Shown here: positions 1-6,800 of the stretch, in pieces
Layout of the letters: each line of letters begins with the position of its first letter
How positions within the stretch are numbered: position 1 is the first letter of the stretch
Notes under the pieces: generated by a model
Told to the model about the DNA's origin: nothing
Databases searched by the model: none
Seen by the model: only the letters and a program-made list of their open reading frames with translations
Translations under genes and position numbers: made by a program
From: an uncultured Rhodobiaceae bacterium
GTDB taxonomy: Archaea > Thermoplasmatota > Poseidoniia > Poseidoniales > Poseidoniaceae
Reading direction: 5' to 3'
Length of the DNA: 7,531 nucleotides
NCBI GenBank assembly: GCA_937911445.1
Contig: CALDQY010000311.1
Coordinates: forward strand, 1 to 7,531

Positions 1-7
1 AGGTGGT
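1..7 (+). promoter_or_regulatory. Shine-Dalgarno box of flpA
   Basis: The window opens with AGGTGGT, close to the archaeal anti-Shine-Dalgarno complement AGGAGGTGA, a few bases before a TTG codon at 11. It supports the TTG as start of the fibrillarin gene. The window begins here, so the promoter and any upstream gene cannot be seen. Confidence 0.55.
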
Positions 8-10
8 CGT

Positions 11-715
11 TTGGCCAAGCATCGACGCATACGACCAGTGTCCGAGACTGTGTTGTTGGAAGGACGAAATGTTTGGACGGTCAATGCCAATCCCGGCGTA
101 GCAGTTCGAGGCGAATCGTTGCGAAAGTTCCGTGGTGTTGAGCACAGGCGGTGGGATCCAAACCGTTCCAAACTTGGGGCAGGACTTCTTCGAACGAGGA
201 ATGATCCATCTTTGCTGCTACCAGATGCCGGCTCGACCATTCTGTATCTCGGTGCAGGACACGGAACGACAATCTCTCATCTGCACGACCACCTATGTGG
301 AGCAAAGAATCGGTTTGGTGGACGACTCGTGGCCGTTGACCTTGCTCCACGTTGTCTTCGAGATTTAACCTACCTTGCCGAACATCGACCAGGATTGGTA
401 CCGGTCTTGGGCGATGCAAGGAAGTTCGATGCGTGGGGCGTCTTGATTCCATCTCGTGTCGATTGGTTGTTTCAAGATGTTGCACAAGCAGGTCAAGTTG
501 ATATTTTTCTCTCAGCAGTTCGTCGGTTCCTAAGTCAGGACGGAATTGGTCTGTTGTCGCTTAAAGCAGCGAGTGAACGTCACAATGACGGTGGAGACGA
601 GGACATCTTCGCTGCAGCCATCGCTCAGCTCTCAAGCGAAGTGGAACTTCTTGAACACATCAATTTGACAGGATTTGAAGACCAGCACGCACTCTTCGTT
701 GTTCGAAGGAGGTGA
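11..715 (+). CDS. flpA: Archaeal fibrillarin, box C/D RNA-guided 2'-O-methyltransferase
   Basis: S-adenosylmethionine-dependent methyltransferase, the catalytic subunit of the archaeal box C/D sRNP. With Nop5, L7Ae and a guide RNA it methylates ribose 2'-OH groups in rRNA and some tRNAs. The 234 residues match the usual archaeal length (about 225-235). Visible signatures: RRWDPNRSKLGAG at 46-58 with the likely catalytic Lys54; the SAM-binding loop YLGAGHGTT at 79-87 (family form YLGAASGTT); VAVDLAPR at 107-114 (family AVEFSPR); GDAR at 134-137; QDVAQ at 155-159 with the catalytic Asp156; SLKAAS at 183-188 with Lys185. The start is TTG, chosen because it follows AGGTGGT and gives the family's short N-terminal strand region. 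nop5 is often adjacent in archaea; if so here it lies upstream, outside the window. The stop TGA (713-715) lies inside the ribosome binding site of the next gene, so the two are probably co-transcribed and translationally linked. Oddities: Gly-His replaces Ala-Ser in the SAM loop and Asp replaces Glu in the AVE motif, both conservative in role. Confidence 0.95.
   Translation: MAKHRRIRPVSETVLLEGRNVWTVNANPGVAVRGESLRKFRGVEHRRWDPNRSKLGAGLLRTRNDPSLLLPDAGSTILYLGAGHGTTISHLHDHLCGAKNRFGGRLVAVDLAPRCLRDLTYLAEHRPGLVPVLGDARKFDAWGVLIPSRVDWLFQDVAQAGQVDIFLSAVRRFLSQDGIGLLSLKAASERHNDGGDEDIFAAAIAQLSSEVELLEHINLTGFEDQHALFVVRRR
706..715 (+). promoter_or_regulatory. Near-perfect Shine-Dalgarno box deciding a CTG start
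   Basis: AAGGAGGTGA at 706-715 matches the archaeal 16S 3'-end complement over at least nine bases and overlaps the flpA stop codon. The only sensibly spaced codon that also gives the family N-terminus is CTG at 720-722, four bases after the box. The box is far too late for the upstream in-frame ATG at 675. Confidence 0.8.
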
Positions 716-719
716 CCGA

Positions 720-1619
720 CTGCCAGAGCTTCCTGAAGTTGAAACCGTGCGAAGAGGCTTAGAACAAGCCATGCTTGGGAGAAGGATTATCCAAGTCATC
801 CTTCGACGAGAGAATCTTCGATTTCCTTTTCCTGATGAATTCGCATCACGTGTCACTGGTCGAAGAGTCGATTCCATCCGACGTCGAGCGAAGTATCTCC
901 TTCTGGATCTCGATGACGGACGAGTCATTCTCTCACACCTCGGAATGTCGGGTCGATACACGCTCTTCGATTCAGAGAAGGTGAAGCACTTTGAAGCAAC
1001 CAAGAACGAAGCGTCGAGATTTGGTTCGGCCACTGGATTCGAAGGCCGTCACGACCATGTTGAGTTCCGTTTCGATGATGGAAGCGTTGCGGTGTATACT
1101 GATCCTCGACGATTTGGAATCATGGATTTGATCGAAGTTGGTGAGGAACAAATCCATCCTCTGCTTGAATCATTGGGACCTGAGCCTTTTGGTGATTGGA
1201 GTGCGAAGCAACTTGCCAAAAAATTGCAGAACAAGACAACGAGTATCAAAATAGCCTTGCTTGATCAACGAGTTGTTGTTGGTGTTGGTAATATCTACGC
1301 ATGTGAAGCATTGCATCGGAGTGGAATCCATCCTCAACGACAAAGCAAGACCTTGGTTCGTAAAGACGGAAAGCCAACCAAAAAGTTGCAATACTTGCAT
1401 GAAAATGTCGTTCAAGTTCTTGAGCAAGCGGTTGAAGTTGGCGGTAGCTCATTGAACGATTTTGCAGATGTGAATGGAACACTTGGCTATTTTGGACATC
1501 ACTTTCAAGCCTACGATCGAGAAGATCAACCATGTTTGCAAGCGAATTGTGGTGGCACGATTGAACGAATCACACAGTCTGGCCGGTCAACCTTCCTTTG
1601 TCCAAGATGTCAACGCTAA
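720..1619 (+). CDS. mutM/fpg: Formamidopyrimidine-DNA glycosylase / AP lyase (MutM), CTG start
   Basis: Base-excision repair enzyme that removes 8-oxoguanine and formamidopyrimidines and cleaves the abasic site by beta,delta-elimination. Reading the CTG at 720 as Met gives 299 residues starting MPELPEVETVRRGL. After Met removal Pro becomes the N-terminal catalytic nucleophile, Glu3 (mature 2) is the acid, and Lys58 in RRAKYL is the expected mature Lys57. Other landmarks: GMSGR (75-79, intercalating Met), TDPRRFG (127-133), the helix-two-turn-helix region with LDQRVVVGVGNIYACEALH (181-199, Asn191), and a C-terminal zinc finger with Cys272, Cys277, Cys294 and Cys297, with GRST (288-291) in the hairpin. 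The first Cys pair is spaced Cx4C rather than the commoner CxxC, and there is an insertion around 85-110. Both, and the QSGRSTF...CPRCQR ending, recall alphaproteobacterial-type enzymes from memory. An ATG at 675 would add 15 residues and bury the catalytic Pro, so it is rejected. The gene converges on the exporter gene and their ends overlap by 4 bases. The function call is firm; the start is inferred. Confidence 0.93.
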   Translation: MPELPEVETVRRGLEQAMLGRRIIQVILRRENLRFPFPDEFASRVTGRRVDSIRRRAKYLLLDLDDGRVILSHLGMSGRYTLFDSEKVKHFEATKNEASRFGSATGFEGRHDHVEFRFDDGSVAVYTDPRRFGIMDLIEVGEEQIHPLLESLGPEPFGDWSAKQLAKKLQNKTTSIKIALLDQRVVVGVGNIYACEALHRSGIHPQRQSKTLVRKDGKPTKKLQYLHENVVQVLEQAVEVGGSSLNDFADVNGTLGYFGHHFQAYDREDQPCLQANCGGTIERITQSGRSTFLCPRCQR

Positions 1620-2239
1620 CTTGCGATGACTCCGAGCATCACAGTTGCCGCAAAGCCCCAAAGAACGGTAGCAGTCAATCGATTTACAATCGAACCATTT
1701 GCACGCAACCAGTCGAGCAAGGGCGTTCCCGTCAAGAAAACAGCAACTAAGACATACCAAGCCATATCGATGGCCATGCCGATGAACCCAATGACAAGTT
1801 TCGTTTCAAGACTCATTCCTGATTCGAGAACTTGGGCAAGTACTGCAACAAGAAATAATGCAATTTTTGGATTGAAGAAGGCAATCGAGAATCCTTCGAG
1901 AAATCCCCTCGCTTCGCCTTCCAATTCCTCGTAGCTTTCATCGCTACTGTGTGCCCACATCAACCAGCCGTAGTAAATGAGAAGGGCAATGCCAATCCAT
2001 TGCAGCCCAAGGAAGACCCCTGGTGCTTCCTCAAGCAGGACAATCAAGCCGAATATGGCAACACCTGCATAGAGACCAAAGCCAATACCGTGGCCAACAG
2101 CGCAGAGAACACCGCGACGACGGCCTCCAACGATGGTGTTACGAATGACCATCAAGAGACTTGGTCCTGGTGAAATGGCACCGAGAAAGAACACTGTGCT
2201 TGCAGCGAGAATGGCTTCCCAAGCAAGGTCCATGGCCAC
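1616..2239 (-). CDS. LysE/RhtB-family amino-acid exporter
   Basis: Small inner-membrane protein of the LysE/RhtB superfamily, which exports amino acids (lysine, homoserine, threonine, leucine and relatives) and some other small molecules using the ion gradient. The 207 residues match the usual 190-220. Family signatures: AISPGPSLLMVIRNTIVGGR (21-40) followed by RRGV, and GFSIAFFNPKIALFLVAVLA (116-135) with the conserved Asn-Pro-Lys. Hydrophobic stretches near 8-30, 45-70, 76-95, 114-138, 147-170 and 188-206 give the expected six helices. A charged loop rich in Glu/Ser/Asp (98-110) separates the two halves. The substrate cannot be read from sequence. The start is GTG at 2239; an ATG two codons later (2233) is equally possible, and neither has a Shine-Dalgarno box, so the message may be leaderless or translated from an upstream reading frame. 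The gene lies 28 bases downstream of the small 54-residue gene on the same strand. The TAG stop at 1616-1618 overlaps the fpg stop on the other strand, leaving no room for a separate terminator. Confidence 0.9.
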   Translation of the reverse strand: MAMDLAWEAILAASTVFFLGAISPGPSLLMVIRNTIVGGRRRGVLCAVGHGIGFGLYAGVAIFGLIVLLEEAPGVFLGLQWIGIALLIYYGWLMWAHSSDESYEELEGEARGFLEGFSIAFFNPKIALFLVAVLAQVLESGMSLETKLVIGFIGMAIDMAWYVLVAVFLTGTPLLDWLRANGSIVNRLTATVLWGFAATVMLGVIAS

Positions 2240-2267
2240 TGGGCGGAATCACACTTCTTGAGTGCTT

Positions 2268-2432
2268 TCATAGTAAGAAGAAGGTGTAGCCACCTTTCCA
2301 AGGATCGAGTTCTGCATTGGCCTTCGCTGTTGCTTCTTTGTAGATTGTTGTGTACTTTCGACTGTGGACTGTTTTGAGGACAGCACGAAGGAAAGCCTCG
2401 TTTGACTGAGCGTGTTGCTCCTTGTTCGCCAT
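2268..2432 (-). CDS. Probable small protein of 54 residues, function unknown
   Basis: The 272-base stretch between the exporter and the phosphatase has overlapping open frames on the minus strand. The best-looking one starts at ATG 2432 and ends with TGA at 2268-2270. The product begins MANKEQHAQSNEAF, continues with an Ala/Lys/Glu-rich middle that could form helices (about residues 8-43), and ends with an aromatic segment AELDPWKGGYTFFLL. It has no signal peptide and no motif I recognise. The balanced composition and the conserved-looking Trp/Gly-Gly/Tyr/Phe-Phe ending look like a real cytosolic protein. The two competing frames give Ser/Thr/Gln/Arg-rich products that look like shadows. No Shine-Dalgarno box precedes the ATG (TTTTCAGTTC). 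The stop lies 28 bases before the exporter start on the same strand, so the two may share a transcript. It rests on one reading frame and its composition alone. Confidence 0.5.
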   Translation of the reverse strand: MANKEQHAQSNEAFLRAVLKTVHSRKYTTIYKEATAKANAELDPWKGGYTFFLL

Positions 2433-2488
2433 GAACTGAAAACTGCATGAAAGGTTATGAATGTTTCTTTTACCCGTCCAAACAATCG

Positions 2489-2498
2489 ATATTTTTAC
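2489..2498 (-). promoter_or_regulatory. Possible TATA box for the small gene and exporter
   Basis: On the minus strand the A/T-rich run GTAAAAATATCGAT (2485-2498) lies in the 79-base gap after the phosphatase stop. An archaeal start site about 25 bases downstream would fall near 2467, giving a leader of roughly 35 bases before the 54-residue gene. The match is to base composition more than to a strict consensus, so it is tentative. Confidence 0.25.
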
Positions 2499-2511
2499 CG
2501 GATTATGGAAA

Positions 2512-3678
2512 TCATCCTCGTATTCGTTTCGGTTTATGTGATGTATGCATGTTCATGCTGGTCATCGTCGAATCCTTTCGATAGATTCTGAATCCTGTTG
2601 GGCCAGGGAGACGTAAGTGCTGTTCTGAAGGATCAGTGCCTGGTCCATGCCATACTCTGTTGCTGGACTCCTTGACTTCACTCGATGCAAACATCACGTG
2701 ACGTGGCATGGATTCAAAATCATAGTCATCCAAATCCTCCTGAAGAACGACCCCAGCCATCTTGAGTTTACGTTTCGCTCGAAGGGCAGACACAGCTTCT
2801 TTTCGATGCGAAGATCTGAGGATATCGAGTCCAAAGTGAGTGCCAATTTTCGCCTCTCTGCAATCCGGGACATCGAACCATCGTTCTGAGCGAAGTGTTG
2901 CTTGCTTGACAACTTGGAAGGTTTTGATATCGATGGCAGCAAGTCCGGGTGAGACGTGGTTGTACGCTCCTATATCCATTGCAATCCAAGCGGGACGTCC
3001 ATCGTTTAGTCGTATGTCACTTTGGGCCACAGACCCTGGACTTGGTCCTACCTTGGTGGTTGTTGAATGTCCGAAGACCACAGTACGATTTGGATCAACA
3101 GCATATTCGTGTGCATAGAATCGTTTTCGAATCCAAAGCAATTCTTTGTCTCCTTGCAAATCCAATGGCATTCTTGGATCGTAACCTGCGTGAACAAGTC
3201 GTACGTCATCCAGGACAATGTGGTTTGGAAGGTTGTCCATCCACATCAAGTCATTTGCAAATTGTTTCTTTGCTTCGTACAAATCCCCACTCGCTCGAAC
3301 GATGTAGGACCCCCATGTTGAGCGACCACCACGCTCAAGCCATGGTTGCCATAACTCGACGTGACCATCTTCTTGAAGCGACGTGATCGCCATCAACTCA
3401 TGGTTTCCTTTCAGGCAAATGATTTGAGGATGGGAACGAATGTAATCAACCAATCCTGCAGAATCTGGGCCCCGATCAATCATGTCACCGAGACAAACAA
3501 CACGGTCTTCCGCATCGAGTTTCAAGCGATGAATCAGTGCACGAAAGGTACCGAGATGGCCGTGGATGTCTCCAATCGCCCAAACCCTTCTTCCGTCATC
3601 TAACCGGCCTTGAAGATCAGCTTCGATGTGTGCATCTCGGAAGGATGGTCCCAGTGGAAGGTCCAACTTACAACTCAT
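2512..3678 (-). CDS. PPP-family metallophosphatase with C-terminal extension
   Basis: A bimetal phosphoesterase of the PPP (serine/threonine phosphatase) family, of the compact bacterial/phage type rather than the eukaryotic PP1/PP2A type. The catalytic signatures are in order: GDIHGH (36-41), GDMIDRG (64-70), GNHE (91-94), VHAG (163-166) and FGHS (202-205), followed by DIGAY (235-239). These supply the metal-binding Asp, His and Asn residues and the phosphate-gripping Arg. The likely substrate is phosphoserine/phosphothreonine, but relatives act on diadenosine tetraphosphate or other phosphoesters, so the substrate is open. The catalytic core ends near residue 265. About 120 further residues (265-388) hold a basic stretch (SALRAKRKLK), an acidic patch (QEDLDDYDFE) and a basic end (KPKRIRG), with no domain I recognise. 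The ATG at 3678 is preceded by GGTGA with six bases between, so the start is well supported. It is downstream of the mutase on the same strand but has its own promoter-like site, and so is probably transcribed separately. Confidence 0.88.
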   Translation of the reverse strand: MSCKLDLPLGPSFRDAHIEADLQGRLDDGRRVWAIGDIHGHLGTFRALIHRLKLDAEDRVVCLGDMIDRGPDSAGLVDYIRSHPQIICLKGNHELMAITSLQEDGHVELWQPWLERGGRSTWGSYIVRASGDLYEAKKQFANDLMWMDNLPNHIVLDDVRLVHAGYDPRMPLDLQGDKELLWIRKRFYAHEYAVDPNRTVVFGHSTTTKVGPSPGSVAQSDIRLNDGRPAWIAMDIGAYNHVSPGLAAIDIKTFQVVKQATLRSERWFDVPDCREAKIGTHFGLDILRSSHRKEAVSALRAKRKLKMAGVVLQEDLDDYDFESMPRHVMFASSEVKESSNRVWHGPGTDPSEQHLRLPGPTGFRIYRKDSTMTSMNMHTSHKPKRIRG

Positions 3679-3684
3679 GGAATT

Positions 3685-3689
3685 TCACC
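3685..3689 (-). promoter_or_regulatory. Shine-Dalgarno box of the phosphatase gene
   Basis: GGTGA on the minus strand, six bases before the ATG at 3678, matches the core of the archaeal ribosome binding site and fixes the start. Confidence 0.65.
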
Positions 3690-3727
3690 AGAGAGGATGT
3701 TCCTCTTCGGTCACTACTGAGCCATGA

Positions 3728-3745
3728 GGATATATTGTCTTCGCT
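3728..3745 (-). promoter_or_regulatory. Archaeal promoter (BRE + TATA box) of the phosphatase gene
   Basis: Read on the minus strand, a purine-rich AGCGAAGA (BRE-like, 3738-3745) runs straight into CAATATATCC (TATA box, 3728-3737). A start site about 25 bases downstream would be near 3707. That leaves a leader of about 29 bases that includes the GGTGA ribosome binding site, so the spacing is coherent. Confidence 0.5.
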
Positions 3746-3803
3746 TCATTTGAGGGTAAAAAGTGTCGATTTTCTGACCTTTTCCGAAATTTCAAATGAC
3801 ATT

Positions 3804-3822
3804 CTTTCCACGTACCGGAAAG
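3804..3822. repeat. Short inverted repeat in the mutase-phosphatase gap
   Basis: CTTTCC (3804-3809) and GGAAAG (3817-3822) are perfect inverted arms around a 7-base loop (ACGTACC). It lies about 60 bases upstream of the proposed TATA box of the phosphatase gene and just beyond the T tract that follows the mutase gene. It could be a regulator half-site pair or an RNA hairpin at the mutase 3' end. Six base pairs can arise by chance. Confidence 0.3.
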
Positions 3823-3831
3823 TGAACTGTT

Positions 3832-3850
3832 CAAAAAAATATCAAAACTA
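3832..3850 (-). terminator. T-tract terminator of the mutase gene
   Basis: About 20 bases past the mutase stop the minus strand reads TAGTTTTGATATTTTTTTG, with T4 and T7 runs (the T7 at 3833-3839). Archaeal RNA polymerase terminates at such oligo-T tracts without needing a hairpin. The inverted repeat at 3804-3822 lies after the T run, so this is not a bacterial-type terminator. Confidence 0.5.
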
Positions 3851-3870
3851 TTGAGTTGGAGTTCAATTGC

Positions 3871-6800
3871 TCACATATTTCTTCTGTACTGCCCACCAAC
3901 TCGGAACAATGCATCTGTGATTTGTCCAAGGCTTGCAACCTTGACCGTCTCCATGAGTTCCTCGAAGACGTTTCCACCTGTTCGTGCAACTTCTTGCAGT
4001 TGAGCGAGAGCAGATGTTGTCGCATCGCTCTCCTTTGTTTGACGATCTTCGGTTCGCTCAAGACAGGCTTGCTTTTCCTCAGGCGTTGCTCGAGCCAATT
4101 CCATTTCGAAATCATCCGCACTTGATTCATCGAAGACTTGTGCGTTTGGATTCTGGAAGGTGTTGACACCGATGATTGGAAGCGTTCCATCGTGCTTGAG
4201 ATGCTCGTAATACATCGATTCGTCCTGAATCTTTCCACGCTGGTACATGGTCTCCATTGCACCAAGAACACCTCCACGTCGAGAGATGGCTTCGAATTCT
4301 TCGAGAACAGCTGCCTCAACGAGGTCCGTGAGTTCATCGACAATGAAGGCACCTTGGAGTGGATTCTCCGTTTTTGTCCAACCGGATTCCTTGTTGACGA
4401 TGAGTTGGATGGCTAGAGCACGACGTACGGATTCTTCGGTTGGTGTTGTGATCGCTTCGTCGTAAGCGTTGGTGTGCAACGAATTAGCATTGTCCTGTAT
4501 GGCTAAGAGCGCTTGCAATGTTGTTCGAATATCGTTGAAGTCGATTTCCTGAGCGTGGAGTGAACGACCTGATGTTTGGATGTGGTACTTCAGTTTCTGA
4601 GAGCGCTCATTCGCTCCGTACAAGTCTCGCATGGCAACAGCCCAGATACGTCGAGCAACTCTGCCGATCACGGTATACTCCGGATCCAATCCATTGCTGA
4701 AGAAGAAGGAGAGGTTTGGTGCAAACTTGTCGATGTCCATTCCACGGCTTCGATAGTATTCGACGTAGGTGAAACCGTTCGCGAGTGTAAGTGCCAGTTG
4801 AGTGATTGGATTTGCTCCTGCTTCTGCAATGTGATAGCCACTGATTGAAACGGAGTAGTGATTACGCACATTGTGGTCGATGTAGTATTGCTGAACATCA
4901 CCCATGAGTTTGAGCGCAAACGGTGTCGAGAAGATGCATGTGTTCTGGGCTTGGTCTTCCTTGAGGATGTCTGCTTGAACGGTTCCACGGACGGTTGAGA
5001 GTGTTCGTGCTTTGATTTCAGCGTAGGTTTCCGCATCGACCAGTTCATCCCCACGTCGCCCTACTGTTCCAAGACCGAATCCATTGTGTCCTTCTGGAAG
5101 TTTTCCACGATAGGCAACATCGAGTGGTTCGATGGCTTTGCCTTGCTCTATGAGGTGCCTCTCGACTTGTTGGTCGATGGCTGCATTGAGGAAGAATGCA
5201 AGAAGAATCGGTGCTGGGCCGTTGATGGTCATCGATACCGATGTGTTAGAATCGCAGAGATCGAATCCCGAATAGAGGCGCTTTGCATCATCGCAAGTGG
5301 CGATGCTAACACCCGAGTTTCCGACCTTGCCCCAAATGTCTGGGCGTAGTGCAGGGTCACGACCGTAGAGCGTAACAGAGTCGAATGCTGTGGATAATCG
5401 AACGTAATCTTGTCCTTGACTGAGATAGTGGAATCGTCTATTGGTTCGCTCAGGTTCCCCTTCACCGGCAAACATTCGTGCACTCAACTCGTCGGTTCGC
5501 TTGAATGGGAACACACCTGCTGTGTACGGGAAATGACCAGGAGCGTTTTCTTTGCTGAGCCACTCGAACAATTCACCATCATCAGCAAAGGTCGGTAAAG
5601 CAACACGGGAAATGTTGGAGTGGGCAAGTGATTCGGTCGTCGTTTGGACCGAGAACGGCTTGCCACGAACGTGGTAGGTATATTCTCCACTTCGATACTC
5701 ATCAGCCAAGGTTCGATAGTTTGCAAGATCTTCACGAGCCGTTTCAATTTCTTCCAGAAGTTCTGAGATTTGCTCATCCACATCCTTTGCGATGGTTGGA
5801 ACGTGCTCCTTCGCAGATTCAAGGTGTTGACAAAGACGGAGCTTCTGAGCAATGGCTGTGTTCTCTTCATGATAGGTACGAATCGTTGCAGCAATATCCG
5901 AAAGGTAGTGGACACGCTCAGGAGGGATGACCCCCTTGCGTTCACCAACAAGTTCCATCGGCGCTCGTGCATCAAAGTCAACCATGGCTGAGAGTTTCTG
6001 CCACAATGCATCGACACCAGGGTCTGCGAATTGACTCGCAATGGTGGCAACTACTGGAAGTTCCTCATCAGCAACATCGAACAGATTCCTGTTGCGACGG
6101 ACCTGCTTTCGTATGGCTCGAAGTGCGTCTTCGCTTCCACGCTTCTCGTACTTGTTGAGAACTACCAGGTCTGCAACATCGAGCATCTCAATCTTTTCGA
6201 GTTGGGTATGAGCGCCAAATTCAGCGGTCATGACGTAGAGTGAATGGTCGGCAACTGAAGTGATAGCATCGCTTCCTTGACCGATTCCGCTGGTCTCACA
6301 GAAAATGAGATCGAAGCCAACCGCCTTTGCAACTTCGATGGCTCGATCGAGGTTGGCACTAATTTCGGAACCACTTCCTCTGCTTGCCAGACTGCGCATG
6401 TAGAGGTCGTTGTTGGAAAGGGAATTCATTCGGATACGGTCACCGAGAAGTGCACCACCTGTTCGCTTCCGTGTTGGGTCAACACAGAGCAAGCAGACTT
6501 TCTTTCCTGGATTGTCTCGCTGAATGCGGAGCATCAGTTCATCGAGCAGGCTTGACTTCCCTGCTCCACCTGTGCCTGTAAATCCAATGACAGGAACATC
6601 GCTGGATGATGAACGGCAAGCTTCGAGCGTCTGCTTGAATGTCGCTTCATCGGCGGATTCGGAGAGTGTAAGCAGCAGTCCAACCTTGGCCATGTCTTCA
6701 GGCGTGACTGGGCCATCAAGGCTCTTCATTCGAGCATCTGATGTCAAGTCGACCTCTTGTGCGATACCCATCAAATGGTGTATCATGCCGAAGAGACCCA

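Noticed and set aside
81..485. 134-residue open frame on the minus strand inside flpA
   Set aside because: It is antisense to a clearly identified fibrillarin, has His/Arg-rich composition and no recognisable motif.
675..719. ATG at 675 as the start of fpg, giving a 314-residue protein
   Set aside because: It would add 15 residues before the catalytic Pro, overlap flpA by 41 bases and ignore the strong Shine-Dalgarno box at 706-715.
1626..1934. 102-residue plus-strand open frame opposite the exporter
   Set aside because: It is the mirror of the LysE/RhtB gene, with Ala/Thr/Asn-rich composition and no motif.
2152..2448. 98-residue minus-strand open frame overlapping the exporter start
   Set aside because: It overlaps the exporter gene by 88 bases in another frame and its product is Ser/Arg/Cys-rich.
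2249..2485. 78-residue minus-strand open frame in the gap before the exporter
   Set aside because: The product is Ser/Thr/Gln-rich with no motif and overlaps a better-looking frame (2268-2432).
3804..3839. Bacterial-type hairpin-plus-T terminator after icmF
   Set aside because: On the minus strand the T run comes before the inverted repeat, the wrong order for an intrinsic terminator; the T tract alone is annotated instead.
5484..6050. 188-residue minus-strand open frame inside icmF
   Set aside because: It is a frame-shifted shadow of icmF; the in-frame product is intact across the same stretch.
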